A stretch of 64,000 bases of DNA. Source: Ancylobacter polymorphus. GTDB lineage: Bacteria; Pseudomonadota; Alphaproteobacteria; Rhizobiales; Xanthobacteraceae. Shown piece after piece: positions 48,358-57,805 of this stretch. A program made the translations under genes and the position numbers. How positions within the stretch are numbered: position 1 is the stretch's first letter; each line of letters opens with the position of its first letter. The notes under the pieces were generated by a model, which searched no databases, was not told the origin of the DNA, and saw nothing but the letters and a program-made list of their open reading frames with translations. The stretch spans positions 2,246,001 through 2,310,000 of the forward strand of contig NZ_CP083239.1 in the NCBI RefSeq assembly GCF_022836935.1. Reading direction: 5' to 3'.

Positions 48358-48768
48358 ATGCCGCACATCGCCGCCGCCCCCGCCGCCCTTCTGCTCGCGC
48401 TGGTCGCGCTGCCGGTCGGTGCCCTCTCCAGTGCGCAGGCGCGCTCGACCCAGGACGAGATGATGCAGCTGGAGCCCTCGGAGCGGATCGAGCAGGTGTG
48501 CAACACCCGGGCGATGGGCGAGGTCCAGCGGGCGGGCAAGGGCCTGCGCCCCGACGAACTCGTCGCCTATGCCTATCGCGATCCCGTGGTGAAGGGCTGG
48601 AAGATCAAGGCGCCCGGCGCGGCGGTGCGCTCCGGCGGTACCTGGTACCACATCGCCTATGAATGCGAGACCGCGCATGACGGCCTCGACGTGACCAGCT
48701 TCCACTACACGCTGGGCGCGGCGATCCCCACCTCGGAATGGGGCGCCCACTATCTCGTGGGACAGTGA
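48358..48768 (+). CDS. DUF930 domain-containing periplasmic protein
   Basis: 136 residues. A cleavable signal peptide (LLLALVALPVGALSSAQA) precedes a domain with MMQLEPSERIEQVCNTRAMG, ADELVAYAYRDPV-like segment, and AVRSGGTWYHIAYECETAHD, the DUF930 pattern, with two cysteines that may pair. Predicted secreted; function unknown. It is 24 bp from the convergent pyruvate kinase stop. Confidence 0.9.
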   Translation: MPHIAAAPAALLLALVALPVGALSSAQARSTQDEMMQLEPSERIEQVCNTRAMGEVQRAGKGLRPDELVAYAYRDPVVKGWKIKAPGAAVRSGGTWYHIAYECETAHDGLDVTSFHYTLGAAIPTSEWGAHYLVGQ

Positions 48769-48792
48769 GCGCCGCCAAAGGGGCCGATGGCC

Positions 48793-50310
48793 TTACCAGG
48801 AGCGCAGCGCCCGCAGGGTCGGGGTCTTCTTGTCGAGATGGTCGGCCATGCGGCCGAGCAGCCGGTCGAGCAGTTGAACCGCTTCCACCACCGCCGGACC
48901 CTTGTTGAGCATCACGCATTCGGCGCGGGCGGCCATGGCGGCATCGGTCATTTCGCCGCGTGAGGGAATGCCGTCGCGCACCAGATCCTCCAGCACCTGC
49001 GTCGCCCAAATCGCGGGAACGGCGGCGGCCTCGCAGATCCACAGCAGCTCTTCCTGCATTTCCGCGAGCCGCTCGAAGCCGATTTCGGCCGCGAGGTCGC
49101 CGCGCGCGATCATCACGCTGAACGTCCCGGAGCGGGCGGCGCGGGCGATCAGATCGGGCAGGTTGCGCACCGCCTCCGGGCGTTCGATCTTGGCCATCAG
49201 GCCGAGCGGGCGCTCGCGCCCCGCGCCATGGCGGGCGATGGCGGCGTCGAGCAGATCGAGATCTTCCGGCCGGCTGACGAAGGAATAGCCGATGAGATCG
49301 GCGCATTCGATGACGGTGGCGAGATCGGCATCGTCCTTGTCGGTCAGCGGCGAGAGGCCAAGCGCGGTGTCGGGCAGGTTGATGCCCTTTTCCGGCTTGA
49401 GCTTGGTGCCGCCGGGCCGCGTGTGGAGAGTGCGCAGGATCGCCTCGCCCTCGCGCACGCTCTCGACCACCGCTTCCACCTTGCCGTCGTCATAGCGCAC
49501 GCGGTGGCCGACCGCGAGGCGGGTGACGATCTCCGGCAGCGAGACGGCGGCGCTGAACAGCGCGCCCTCGTCTACGCGCGGTTCGCCCTCGGCGACCAGG
49601 CGAAGCGTGTCGCCCGGCAGCAGCCGGCCGGAAGGCTTGCCCTTGCGCATCGGCAGCACGGCGCCGGTGCGGATCTTCGGCCCGGCAACGTCCATCAGCA
49701 CGGCAATGGGGCGCCCAACCGCCCCGCCTGCCACGCGCACATGTTCGGCCATGCGACGCCACGCATCCGGTGTGTCATGGGCGCAGTTGATGCGGGCGAC
49801 ATCCATGCCGGCCCGCGCCAGCGCGAGGATGAATGCCGGATCGTCCGCCGCCTCGCCGGGCAGGGTTACCATGATGCGGGTGTAGCGCCCCGCCCGCTCC
49901 GGACCGAGGCTCGCCACCGCGGCGGCGTCGAGGCGGTCCGCGCCGGCGAAAAAGGCGGTCTCGTCCGGCATGGCGAAGGGGGCGGGGCGACCCGCCAGCG
50001 CCGCGAGGGCCGCCAGCACCGCGTCGAGAGTCGGCAGTACCCGGCTCTCCAGCCGGCCGAGCGAGGACAGGCCGCGCCGCATCAGCTGCCGCTGCAGCGG
50101 GCGCAGTTCATGCCGACGCAGCGCGAGATAATAGGCGAGATTGTCCAGCGCCGCGTCCTCGCGGCCGGCCTCGCGCCGGAATCGCTCGATGAGCGGGGCG
50201 GCTTCCTCGACCACCGCCGCGCGCAGTGAGAGCAGCGTCTCGAACAGGGCGGCACAGTCATCGGCGGCGCTCTCGCTGGTGACGGGGAGGGGGGCGGTGT
50301 CGTGGGTCAT
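48793..50310 (-). CDS. pyk: Pyruvate kinase, atypical architecture
   Basis: 505 residues from the ATG preceded by GAGGAA; a further ATG at 50337 is in frame. Residues 1 to about 135 form a helical extension absent from classical pyruvate kinases. The TIM barrel follows: YTRIMVTLPGE, GMDVARINCAHDTPDAWRRM, LMDVAGPKIRTG, the inserted B-domain, GLMAKIERPEAVRNLPDLI with the catalytic lysine, and FSVMIARGDLAAEIGF. It ends soon after the barrel, lacking the usual C-terminal allosteric domain. It should convert phosphoenolpyruvate and ADP to pyruvate and ATP, probably without classical fructose-bisphosphate regulation. Divergent from ffh. Confidence 0.9.
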   Translation of the reverse strand: MTHDTAPLPVTSESAADDCAALFETLLSLRAAVVEEAAPLIERFRREAGREDAALDNLAYYLALRRHELRPLQRQLMRRGLSSLGRLESRVLPTLDAVLAALAALAGRPAPFAMPDETAFFAGADRLDAAAVASLGPERAGRYTRIMVTLPGEAADDPAFILALARAGMDVARINCAHDTPDAWRRMAEHVRVAGGAVGRPIAVLMDVAGPKIRTGAVLPMRKGKPSGRLLPGDTLRLVAEGEPRVDEGALFSAAVSLPEIVTRLAVGHRVRYDDGKVEAVVESVREGEAILRTLHTRPGGTKLKPEKGINLPDTALGLSPLTDKDDADLATVIECADLIGYSFVSRPEDLDLLDAAIARHGAGRERPLGLMAKIERPEAVRNLPDLIARAARSGTFSVMIARGDLAAEIGFERLAEMQEELLWICEAAAVPAIWATQVLEDLVRDGIPSRGEMTDAAMAARAECVMLNKGPAVVEAVQLLDRLLGRMADHLDKKTPTLRALRSW

Positions 50311-50401
50311 GACCGGGTTCCTCGCGAGGGTGGGCACGCTATAGGATGGGGCTGTTACGCGGCTGTGACCTCCGTACTCTCCCGCAAAGGGCCGTCAAAA
50401 C

Positions 50402-50430
50402 TTGACTTGGCGGCGGGCGGCGCTTACCAA
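50402..50430 (+). promoter_or_regulatory. Predicted promoter of ffh
   Basis: -35 TTGACT (50402-50407) and -10 TACCAA (50425-50430), spaced by 17 bp, about 140 bp upstream of the ffh ATG in the spacer divergent from pyruvate kinase. The leading CTTGAC matches the alphaproteobacterial preference. Confidence 0.4.
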
Positions 50431-50569
50431 GCCGGCATCCTCGCACAACCCGCGAGCCGATCCGCCGCCCGGTCCCCGAGACCGGAGGTCAACGCCCGAC
50501 AGCGCTTTGCGCCCTCGGGCGCCGTTCGGCATTGCGCTGTGAGCTGTGGGAAAGCACCGGAGCGAACGC

Positions 50570-52111
50570 ATGTTCGATTCATTGACCGACCGCCTTGGCG
50601 GCATACTCGACCGGCTGAAACGACGCGGCGCCCTCACCGAGGCCGACGTGAACGAGGCCATGCGCGAGGTGCGCCGGGCTCTGATCGAGGCCGATGTGGC
50701 GCTCGACGTGGTGCGCTCCTTCACCGACAAGGTGAGGACGCGCGCGGTCGGTGCCGAGGTGATCAAGTCGGTCACCCCCGGCCAGATGGTGGTGAAGATC
50801 GTCAATGACGAACTCGTCGCCATGCTCGGCTCCGACGCCAAGGCGATCGACCTCGACGCCGCGCCGCCGGTGCCGGTGCTGATGGTCGGCCTGCAGGGCT
50901 CGGGCAAGACCACCTCCACCGCCAAGATCGCCAAACGCCTCACCGAGCGCGGCAACCGCAAGGTGCTGATGGCCTCGCTCGACACCCGCCGCCCGGCGGC
51001 GATGGAGCAGCTGGCCACGCTCGGCACCCAGGTGGGGGTCGCCACCCTGCCGATCGTCGCCGGCCAGTCCGCCGTGCAGATCGCCCGCCGCGCCATGGAA
51101 GCCGCCCGTCTCGGCGGCTACGACGTGGTGATGCTCGACACTGCCGGCCGCGTCACGCTGGACGAGGCGCTGATGGCGGAAGTGGCCGAGGTGAAGGCCG
51201 CGACCAAGCCGCACGAAGTGCTGCTCGTCGCCGACAGCCTCACCGGCCAGGACGCGGTGAACACTGCCAAGGCGTTTGACGCGCGCGTCGGTCTCACCGG
51301 CATCGTGCTGACCCGCGCCGATGGCGACGGGCGCGGCGGTGCCGCCCTTTCCATGCGCGCCGTCACCGGCAAGCCGATCAAGCTGCTCGGCACCGGCGAA
51401 AAGATGGACGCGCTGGAGGATTTCGATCCTCGCCGCGTCGCCGGCCGCATCCTCGGCATGGGCGATGTGGTCTCGCTGGTCGAGAAGGCGGTCGAGAATC
51501 TCGACGCCGAAAAGGCGATGGCCGCCGCCGAGCGCATGCGCAAGGGGCAGTTCGACCTCAATGATCTGCGCATGCAGCTCGACCAGATGGAGAAGCTCGG
51601 CGGCCTTGGCGGGCTGATGGGCATGCTGCCCGGCGTCGGCAAGATGAAGAACCAGCTCGCCGCCTCCGGCATGAATGACGGCGTGCTGAAGCGGCAGAAG
51701 GCGATCATCGATTCGATGACCAAGAAGGAGCGGCGCAATCCCAAGCTGCTCGACGCCTCCCGCCGCAAGCGCATCGCTGCCGGCTCGGGCACCAAGGTCG
51801 AGGACGTCAACCGGCTGATGAAGATGCACCGCCAGATGGCGGACATGATGAAGGCGATGGGTGCCCCCGGCGCCAAGCGCGGCCCGATGGCCGGGCTCGC
51901 CTCCATGTTCGGCCTTGGCGGGGGCGGCGGGATGCCGAGCCCCGAGCAATTGAAGCAGATGGCCGAGAAGATGCCGGGCGGCCTGCCCGGTGGCGGTCTG
52001 CCGCCGAATTTCCCCGGCAACATGCCCGGCCTGCCGGGCGGGCTGCCGGGGCTGGGAACCAAGCCGGGCGGGTTGCCTGGCCTGCCGGGCTTCCCGGGAA
52101 AGAAGAAGTGA
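50570..52111 (+). CDS. ffh: Signal recognition particle protein Ffh
   Basis: 513 residues. Binds 4.5S RNA and signal peptides, delivering nascent membrane proteins to FtsY. N domain from MFDSLTDRLGGILDRLKRRG, GTPase motifs GLQGSGKTTSTAKIA, DTRRPAAMEQLATL, LDTAGR and LTRADGDGRGGAALS, then the Met-rich M domain (MGMLPGVGKMKNQLAASG). The tail after residue 450 is a Gly/Pro repeat-like extension (PGLPGGLPGLGTKPGGLPGL). It heads ffh-rpsP-rimM-trmD-rplS. Confidence 0.97.
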   Translation: MFDSLTDRLGGILDRLKRRGALTEADVNEAMREVRRALIEADVALDVVRSFTDKVRTRAVGAEVIKSVTPGQMVVKIVNDELVAMLGSDAKAIDLDAAPPVPVLMVGLQGSGKTTSTAKIAKRLTERGNRKVLMASLDTRRPAAMEQLATLGTQVGVATLPIVAGQSAVQIARRAMEAARLGGYDVVMLDTAGRVTLDEALMAEVAEVKAATKPHEVLLVADSLTGQDAVNTAKAFDARVGLTGIVLTRADGDGRGGAALSMRAVTGKPIKLLGTGEKMDALEDFDPRRVAGRILGMGDVVSLVEKAVENLDAEKAMAAAERMRKGQFDLNDLRMQLDQMEKLGGLGGLMGMLPGVGKMKNQLAASGMNDGVLKRQKAIIDSMTKKERRNPKLLDASRRKRIAAGSGTKVEDVNRLMKMHRQMADMMKAMGAPGAKRGPMAGLASMFGLGGGGGMPSPEQLKQMAEKMPGGLPGGGLPPNFPGNMPGLPGGLPGLGTKPGGLPGLPGFPGKKK

Positions 52112-52140
52112 CGAACGACGTGCCTTGAATCCAGCCTGTC

Positions 52141-52237
52141 ATCCCGGACGGCGCCGCAGGCGGCGATCCGGGATCGTTCTCCGCCTGGCGGTCAGCGATC
52201 CCGGATCTCCGTTCGCTCCGCCTTCATCATCCGGGAT
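52141..52237. repeat. Pair of dispersed palindromic repeats in ffh-rpsP spacer
   Basis: First palindrome ATCCCGGA (52141-52148) / TCCGGGAT (52167-52174); second ATCCCGGAT (52198-52206) / ATCCGGGAT (52229-52237). The TCATCCCGGA...TCCGGGATCGT architecture matches the pair at 3058-3146, including occurrence as two tandem hairpins about 50 bp apart. Confidence 0.7.
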
Positions 52238-52287
52238 GCGGCCGACCAACCGACGAACCGAACAAAACTGCTGAAAGGAAGACCCGC

Positions 52288-52656
52288 ATGTCCCTCAAGA
52301 TCCGTCTCGCCCGTGGCGGCGCCAAGAAGCGTCCCTATTACCGCATCGTCGTCGCCGATTCGCGCTCCCCGCGCGATGGCCGCTTCATCGAGAAGATCGG
52401 CACCTTCGATCCGCTGAAGCCCAAGGACGCCGCCGACCGCTTCACGCTCGACACCGAGAAGGCCAAGGCCTGGCTCGCCAAGGGCGCCCAGCCGACCGAC
52501 CGCGTCGCCCGCTTCCTTGACAGCCTCGAACTGGTGAAGCGCTCCCCGCGCAACAACCCGAACAAGGCCGTCCCCGGCAAGAAGGCGCAGGAGCGCGCCG
52601 CTGAGGCCGCCAAGGCTGCCGAAGCCGCCGCCGCTGCCGCCGCTTCGGCGGAGTGA
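52288..52656 (+). CDS. rpsP: 30S ribosomal protein S16
   Basis: 122 residues. [40 protein letters not shown] and [20 protein letters not shown] are the full S16 signature. An Ala/Lys-rich C-terminal extension of about 35 residues is common in alphaproteobacteria. Preceded by GAAAGGAAG. Lies between ffh and rimM in the conserved translation block. Confidence 0.98.
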   Translation: MSLKIRLARGGAKKRPYYRIVVADSRSPRDGRFIEKIGTFDPLKPKDAADRFTLDTEKAKAWLAKGAQPTDRVARFLDSLELVKRSPRNNPNKAVPGKKAQERAAEAAKAAEAAAAAAASAE

Positions 52657-52662
52657 GTTTGG

Positions 52663-52687
52663 GCGGGGCGGCTTTGCGTCGCCCCGC
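52663..52687 (+). terminator. Hairpin between rpsP and rimM (possible attenuator)
   Basis: GCGGGGCG (52663-52670) / CGCCCCGC (52680-52687) with a 9-nt loop, directly after the rpsP stop. The following TTGAGCCTCCTT is only weakly T-rich, so partial termination, giving more S16 than RimM/TrmD, is plausible. Confidence 0.35.
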
Positions 52688-52740
52688 TTGAGCCTCCTTC
52701 GGGGCGAGCCTCGAAGGATGGCCATTTCAGAGCGCACCCC

Positions 52741-53283
52741 ATGCCCCAGGACCGCATTCTCCTCGCCCGTATCGGCGCGCCGCATGGCGTGCGCGGCGAG
52801 GTGCGGCTGTTCATCTTCGCCGATGATCCGGCTTCGCTGATGGACTACGCGCCGCTGACCGACGAGGTGGGCACGCGCGTGTTTCGCATCAAGACGCTGC
52901 GGCCGGCCAAGGAGCATTTCGTCGCCCGGCTGGAGGGCGTCGATACCCGCGAGGCGGCGGAGGCGCTGACCAATCAGGGCGTGTTCATCGCCCGCGACCT
53001 GCTCCCCGAGCCGGAGGAGGAGGACGATTTCTACCATGCCGACCTGATCGGCCTCGCCGTCGAGACCCTGGAAGGCGCGCCCTTCGGCAAGGTAGTGGCG
53101 GTGCATGATTTCGGCGCCGGCGATATTCTGGAAATCACCCCGGAAGCCGGCGGCAAGACGCTGATGCTGCCCTTCACCAAGGCGGTGGTGCCGCAGGTCG
53201 ACATCAAGGCGGGCCGCCTTGTCGTCGATCCCGGCGAATGGGTGCGCGAGGAAGCCCCGCCGCCTGAGGCGGACCAGGGTTAG
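52741..53283 (+). CDS. rimM: Ribosome maturation factor RimM
   Basis: 180 residues. N-terminal RimM barrel ([40 protein letters not shown]) and C-terminal PRC-barrel-like domain ([40 protein letters not shown]). Assists 30S head assembly and binds S19. It ends 10 bp before trmD, suggesting translational linkage. Confidence 0.96.
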   Translation: MPQDRILLARIGAPHGVRGEVRLFIFADDPASLMDYAPLTDEVGTRVFRIKTLRPAKEHFVARLEGVDTREAAEALTNQGVFIARDLLPEPEEEDDFYHADLIGLAVETLEGAPFGKVVAVHDFGAGDILEITPEAGGKTLMLPFTKAVVPQVDIKAGRLVVDPGEWVREEAPPPEADQG

Positions 53284-53293
53284 GGGCCCGCTC

Positions 53294-54013
53294 ATGTGGC
53301 GCGCCTCGGTTCTCACCATCTTCCCCGACATGTTTCCCGGCCCGCTCGGCCTGTCGCTGGCCGGGCGCGCTCTGGCGCAGGGCGGCTGGGCGCTGGAGAC
53401 GGTCGACCCGCGCGACCACGCCACTGATCGCCACCGATCGGTCGACGACACGCCGGCCGGCGGCGGGCCGGGCATGGTGATGCGGGTGGATGTGCTCGCC
53501 CGCGCGGTGGATGCCGCCGCACCGGAGGGCGACACCCGTCCGCGCCTGCTGATGACGCCGCGCGGCACGCCGCTGACCCAGAAGCGCGTGCGTGAACTGA
53601 GCGCTGGGGAGGGCGTCGTCATCATCTGCGGCCGCTTCGAGGGGGTCGATGACCGCCTCGTCGCCGCGCGCGGGCTGGAGGAGGTGTCCGTCGGCGATGT
53701 GGTTCTCTCCGGCGGCGAGATTGGCGCGCTGGTGCTGCTCGACGCCTGCGTGCGGCTGCTGCCGGGGGTGATGGGGCATCCGGAATCCGGCACCGAGGAG
53801 AGTTTTTCCGCCGGCCTGCTGGAATATCCGCAATACACACGCCCCCAGAGCTTCGAAGGGCTTGAGATCCCCGCCATCCTCACCGGCGGCGACCATGCCA
53901 AGGTCGCCCGCTGGCGGCGCGAGCAGGCGGAGGCGGTGACGCGGGAGCGCCGGCCTGATCTGTGGTCGGCTTATCGCGCCGCGCGTGACGGTTCTGCGAC
54001 GAAGGGGGAATGA
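53294..54013 (+). CDS. trmD: tRNA (guanine-N1)-methyltransferase TrmD
   Basis: 239 residues. SPOUT/knotted methyltransferase making m1G37 in tRNAs to prevent frameshifting. Starts [74 protein letters not shown] and [20 protein letters not shown] are the SAM-binding knot. The earlier in-frame ATG (53219) lies inside rimM and lacks family similarity. Confidence 0.97.
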   Translation: MWRASVLTIFPDMFPGPLGLSLAGRALAQGGWALETVDPRDHATDRHRSVDDTPAGGGPGMVMRVDVLARAVDAAAPEGDTRPRLLMTPRGTPLTQKRVRELSAGEGVVIICGRFEGVDDRLVAARGLEEVSVGDVVLSGGEIGALVLLDACVRLLPGVMGHPESGTEESFSAGLLEYPQYTRPQSFEGLEIPAILTGGDHAKVARWRREQAEAVTRERRPDLWSAYRAARDGSATKGE

Positions 54014-54124
54014 CAAACCCGCGCGTTTCGCGTATAGGGCGCGCCGTCACTACCAACTGACAACAGCAAGATGCGGGCGTCCGGGCCTGACGTGCCACGG
54101 ACGATCCTGCCTGAGGTGATAGAA

Positions 54125-54535
54125 ATGGTCGATATTATCCGCGAGCTCGACATCGAGCAGGCTGCCAAGCTGGCCGAAGTACGCGCTATCCCCGACTTCC
54201 AGCCGGGCGATACCGTCATCGTCAATGTGAAGGTGAAGGAAGGCGAGCGCACCCGCGTACAGGCCTATGAGGGCGTCGTGATCGCCCGCAATGGCGGCGG
54301 CATCAATGAGAGCTTCACCGTCCGCAAGATTTCCTACGGCGAAGGCGTCGAGCGCGTGTTCCCGCTCTACTCGCCGAACATCGACAGCCTGAAGGTTGTC
54401 CGTCGCGGCAAGGTGCGCCGCGCCAAGCTCTATTACCTGCGCGACCGTCGCGGCAAGTCGGCCCGTATCGCCGAGCGCCAGGACAAGAACGCCGGCAGCC
54501 GCAAGAAGGGCGCCGCCCCGGTCGCGGCCGAGTGA
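54125..54535 (+). CDS. rplS: 50S ribosomal protein L19
   Basis: 136 residues. [60 protein letters not shown] and [20 protein letters not shown] are canonical for L19 at the 30S-50S interface. The C-terminal 18 residues are a basic extension. A 111-bp leader separates it from trmD. The operon ends at the terminator 54574-54596. Confidence 0.98.
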   Translation: MVDIIRELDIEQAAKLAEVRAIPDFQPGDTVIVNVKVKEGERTRVQAYEGVVIARNGGGINESFTVRKISYGEGVERVFPLYSPNIDSLKVVRRGKVRRAKLYYLRDRRGKSARIAERQDKNAGSRKKGAAPVAAE

Positions 54536-54573
54536 GGCGGGCTCCGGCTTCGGCCGGGCGATGAAGGACGTTC

Positions 54574-54596
54574 AGGGCGGCTTCGGCCGCCCTTTT
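54574..54596 (+). terminator. Rho-independent terminator after rplS
   Basis: AGGGCGGC (54574-54581), UUCG tetraloop, GCCGCCCT (54586-54593), then TTTT. A stable hairpin closing the ffh-rplS block, 25 bp before the convergent dipeptidase gene ends. Confidence 0.85.
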
Positions 54597-54620
54597 CATT
54601 TGTCCCGCGCCGGGTGCCGT

Positions 54621-55376
54621 TCAGGGCGCAGCTGTGACGGGAAAATCGAAATAGGTGTCGGGGAAAGGCTCGTTCGCCAGCGTGTAGTGCCACCATTCTT
54701 CGGCATAGGGCCTAAAGCCGTGGCGCTGCATCAGTGCCTTCAGCGTCTCGCGATTGGCGGTGACCTCCGCCGCGATGCCGGCGGCGCCGTGATGCGCCTT
54801 CACATCGAAACAGTCATAGCCGGTGCCGAAATCCAGTGTCGCGTCAGCGTAGCGCTGGCCGGCCGGGAGGGCGCAATCCGCCAGTGGGTCGCCGGGCCTC
54901 CAAGGTTTGGCGGGGGCCTGCTCCAGCCTCACCAGCGCGAGATCGACCGTGCTGCCCCGGCTGTGACCGGACTTCTCGGCGATGTAGCCACGGGCAAAAA
55001 GCTCGCTCTTGGGCACGCGGGGATAGAACTCCGGCTTCATCGTCTCGTCGGACAGGTCCTTCGCCCAAGCGACAAAAGCGGCGACAGCTCGTGCCGGGCG
55101 GTAGCAATCATAGACCTTCAGGCCGAGCCCCTCTGGCGCCAGCTCCCGCGCGGCGGCAGCCAGCGCCTCGGCCGCGGGACGGGTGAGAACGCAGTCCGGC
55201 GCGTCATAGCCGGCGATCGGGCGGCCGACGAAATTGTGGCTGCCGGCATAGCGCATCTCATGGCGAATGGTGGGGGCGAGGCTGTGCAGCCGCACAAAGC
55301 CCTCGGGGAGATCGCTGCTGCGGCCGGTCGCCGGCGCCGCCGCAAGCGCCAGCATGAGCAGGAAGAGCCGGAGCAT
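54621..55376 (-). CDS. D-alanyl-D-alanine dipeptidase (VanX/DdpX-like, M15 family)
   Basis: 251 residues. A signal peptide (MLRLFLLMLALAAAPATG) is followed by a VanX-type zinc peptidase domain: YAGSHNFVGRPIAGYDAPDC, LKVYDCYRPARAV, SGHSRGSTVDLAL (SxHxxGxxxD zinc site, His and Asp) and EWWHYTLANEPFPDTYFDFP (the third zinc ligand His and catalytic Glu). It would cleave D-Ala-D-Ala from cell-wall turnover in the periplasm. Without vanH/vanA neighbours it should be the metabolic DdpX kind, not a vancomycin-resistance determinant. An in-frame ATG 13 codons upstream would spoil the signal peptide. Confidence 0.92.
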   Translation of the reverse strand: MLRLFLLMLALAAAPATGRSSDLPEGFVRLHSLAPTIRHEMRYAGSHNFVGRPIAGYDAPDCVLTRPAAEALAAAARELAPEGLGLKVYDCYRPARAVAAFVAWAKDLSDETMKPEFYPRVPKSELFARGYIAEKSGHSRGSTVDLALVRLEQAPAKPWRPGDPLADCALPAGQRYADATLDFGTGYDCFDVKAHHGAAGIAAEVTANRETLKALMQRHGFRPYAEEWWHYTLANEPFPDTYFDFPVTAAP

Positions 55377-55472
55377 CGCATGATCCTCGTTCGCAACGAG
55401 GAACGGGATTGCCACCGACGCCTGACCCTGTCCAGAGGATGATGCCGTTACGGAATGGTGTGCCGGCGCGCG

Positions 55473-55718
55473 TCAGCAGTCCTTGATATGGGAGACGCGG
55501 GTGTTGGTCTGCTGCTCGACCAGCAGCGTGCCGTCGCCGAGCATCGCAGCCTGCATGACGGTGGCGAAGTCCGGCTTGCGCAGCGGGCAGGTAATCAATT
55601 GCGGATGCTGGATCTTTGCCGCTTCCTGCGGCCGCATTTCCACGCGATTGCCGGCTTCCACAGCGGCGAAAGTGGCGAATGTCGCGGCGATCAAGGCGAT
55701 ATCGGACAGGCGCATCAT
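55473..55718 (-). CDS. Small hypothetical secreted or membrane protein
   Basis: 81 residues with a strong GGGAGGGGA site before two consecutive ATG codons. A hydrophobic N-terminus (LSDIALIAATFATFAAVEAG) suggests export or a membrane anchor. The remainder (IQHPQLITCPLRKPDFATVM, TLLVEQQTNTRVSHIKDC) has two cysteines, Cys44 and the C-terminal Cys81. No known family recognised. It is 96 bp upstream of the dipeptidase gene on the same strand. Confidence 0.6.
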   Translation of the reverse strand: MMRLSDIALIAATFATFAAVEAGNRVEMRPQEAAKIQHPQLITCPLRKPDFATVMQAAMLGDGTLLVEQQTNTRVSHIKDC

Positions 55719-56222
55719 TCCCCTCCCTTCCCCGAATCAGCTTAACGCCACGCATGACGTTGCGCCACATCGAATATAGTTGGCGAGAGATGACGCGGTT
55801 TCCGCACTAAACGCGGCAATTTACTTTGGAATACATTATTCCAATCATTCCGACCGTTGCCTTCACGCCCTCGTGCAGCGCAGATCCGGGCGGGGCTGGC
55901 TGGCAGCGATTGTTTGCCGCGCCGAGACTTGCTAGAAGGGTTCCATGATGGCGCAGGGCTTCTCGATCACGGCTACTTGCGGCGCGGCGACCTCGCCGGC
56001 GCCCGGTGCCGCTCGACCCGAGGCCCGCCGTCGCCTGCCGACCACCATCGGTTTCGCCGCCGTGCCGGACCATGTCCGCCTGCCGGCGCGCTTTTTCGGA
56101 CGCTTCACCGCCTGCGCGGTCGCCGGGCTTAGCTGAGCGCCGCCCGGAGCCGCCTTTTGGCTTCGTGCTCCCGGCCGCGCTGCTGCCCGCCCCTGTTTTC
56201 CTCATCGCATGAGACGCCCAGC
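55719..56222. other. 504-bp leader region upstream of leuC
   Basis: Divergent spacer between the small hypothetical gene and leuC. It contains the palindrome at 55827-55843 and several unsupported frames on both strands; a 63-codon frame at 55945-56136 has no family similarity. There is no obvious leucine-rich leader peptide or T-box. A regulated leader of leuC is possible but unproven. Confidence 0.4.
55827..55843. promoter_or_regulatory. 17-bp perfect operator-like palindrome upstream of leuC
   Basis: TGGAATA-CAT-TATTCCA is perfectly symmetric and AT-rich within GC-rich sequence, with a further half-site CATTCC at 55846-55851. It is 380 bp before leuC and 109 bp from the divergent small gene's start. 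The binding protein is unknown. Confidence 0.5.
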
Positions 56223-57644
56223 ATGAGCACGTCCGCTCCCCGCACCCTGTACGACAAGATTTTCGACGACCACGTCATCGACCGCCAGGAGGACGGCACC
56301 TGCCTCCTCTATATCGACCGGCATCTGGTGCATGAAGTCACCAGCCCGCAGGCCTTCGAAGGGCTGCGCGTGGCGGGTCGCCGCGTGCACGCGCCGTCGA
56401 AGACGCTGGCTGTGGTCGATCACAACGTCCCGACCACCGACCGCCGCTTCGGCATCGACGATCCCGAGAGCCGCACCCAGGTGGAGACGCTGGCCGAGAA
56501 TGCCCGCGAATTCGGGGTCGAGTATTTCAACGAACTCGACAAGCGCCAGGGCATCGTCCACGTCATCGGCCCGGAGCAGGGCTTTACCCTGCCTGGCACC
56601 ACCATCGTCTGCGGCGACAGCCACACCTCGACGCATGGTGCGTTCGGCGCGCTCGCCCATGGCATCGGCACGTCCGAGGTCGAGCATGTGCTCGCCACCC
56701 AGACGCTGATCCAGAAGAAGAGCAAGAACATGCGGGTGCTGGTCGATGGCCGGCTGCCCGAGGGCGTGACCGCCAAGGACGTGACGCTCGCCATCATCGG
56801 CGCCACCGGCACCGCCGGCGGCACCGGCTATGTCATCGAATATGCCGGTGAGGTTTTCCGCAACCTCACCATGGAAGGCCGTATGACGGTCTGCAACATG
56901 TCGATCGAGGGCGGGGCGCGCGCCGGCATGGTGGCGCCTGACGAGACCACCTATGCCTATGTGAAGGACCGCCCGCGCGCCCCCAAGGGCGCCGCCTGGG
57001 ACGCGGCGCTGCGCTATTGGGACACGCTGCGCACGGATGACGGCGCCTTCTTCGACAAGGAAATCCGCCTCGACGGCGCCGCCCTGCCGCCCATCGTCTC
57101 CTGGGGCACCAGCCCGGAGGACGTGATCTCGGTGGAAGGCACGGTGCCCGACCCCGAACTGATCCACGACGCCGACAAGCGCGAGGCCAAGAAGCGCGCG
57201 CTGGCCTATATGGGCCTGACCGCCGGCACGAAGATCACCGACATCGCCATCGACAAGGTGTTCATCGGCTCCTGCACCAATGCCCGCATCGAGGATCTGC
57301 GTGCCGCCGCGTCCATCGTGCGCGGCCACAAGGTGCGTGAGGGCGTCTCCGGCATGATCGTGCCGGGTTCGGGGCTGGTGAAGCTGCAGGCCGAGGCCGA
57401 GGGGCTCGACGCCATCTTCAAGGCGGCGGGCTTCGACTGGCGCGAGCCGGGTTGCTCCATGTGCCTGGCCATGAACGCCGACAAGCTCGGTCCGGAGGAG
57501 CGCTGCGCCTCCACCTCGAACCGTAATTTCGAGGGCCGGCAGGGCTTCAAGGGCCGCACCCATCTCGTCTCGCCCGCCATGGCGGCGGCGGCGGCGATCG
57601 CCGGTCGTTTCGTCGACGTGCGCAGCTGGCCGCGGGCGGGCTGA
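56223..57644 (+). CDS. leuC: 3-isopropylmalate dehydratase large subunit
   Basis: 473 residues. With LeuD isomerises 2- to 3-isopropylmalate in leucine synthesis via a [4Fe-4S] cluster. Visible: [60 protein letters not shown] and [20 protein letters not shown], giving all three cluster cysteines (Ser-Cys-Thr; Cys-x2-Cys). leuD is 1.3 kb downstream, separated by three small genes. Confidence 0.97.
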   Translation: MSTSAPRTLYDKIFDDHVIDRQEDGTCLLYIDRHLVHEVTSPQAFEGLRVAGRRVHAPSKTLAVVDHNVPTTDRRFGIDDPESRTQVETLAENAREFGVEYFNELDKRQGIVHVIGPEQGFTLPGTTIVCGDSHTSTHGAFGALAHGIGTSEVEHVLATQTLIQKKSKNMRVLVDGRLPEGVTAKDVTLAIIGATGTAGGTGYVIEYAGEVFRNLTMEGRMTVCNMSIEGGARAGMVAPDETTYAYVKDRPRAPKGAAWDAALRYWDTLRTDDGAFFDKEIRLDGAALPPIVSWGTSPEDVISVEGTVPDPELIHDADKREAKKRALAYMGLTAGTKITDIAIDKVFIGSCTNARIEDLRAAASIVRGHKVREGVSGMIVPGSGLVKLQAEAEGLDAIFKAAGFDWREPGCSMCLAMNADKLGPEERCASTSNRNFEGRQGFKGRTHLVSPAMAAAAAIAGRFVDVRSWPRAG

Positions 57645-57666
57645 ACGCACGGGGGAGGGCGCCGCG

Positions 57667-57801
57667 ATGAGGGGCGATCCGTTCTGGGAACCTCCGCCCG
57701 ACGACCCCATGGAAATGTGGGGCCGTCGCATCGGGCGGGGGCTGGCCGTGGTCGTCGCCTTCTCGCTCGCCGTCTATCTTCTCGTGACCTATCTGCGGTG
57801 A
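57667..57801 (+). CDS. Small single-pass membrane protein
   Basis: 44 residues. Acidic/Pro-rich start (MRGDPFWEPPPDDPMEMWGR) then one hydrophobic helix (GLAVVVAFSLAVYLLVTYLR). It begins 22 bp after the leuC stop and ends 4 bp before the next ATG, so it fits tightly in the operon. No family recognised. Confidence 0.6.
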   Translation: MRGDPFWEPPPDDPMEMWGRRIGRGLAVVVAFSLAVYLLVTYLR

Positions 57802-57805
57802 GACC

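Noticed and set aside
54621..55376. VanX-like gene as vancomycin resistance
   Set aside because: No vanHA or vanRS neighbours, it has a signal peptide and lies in a housekeeping context in a Gram-negative-type genome.
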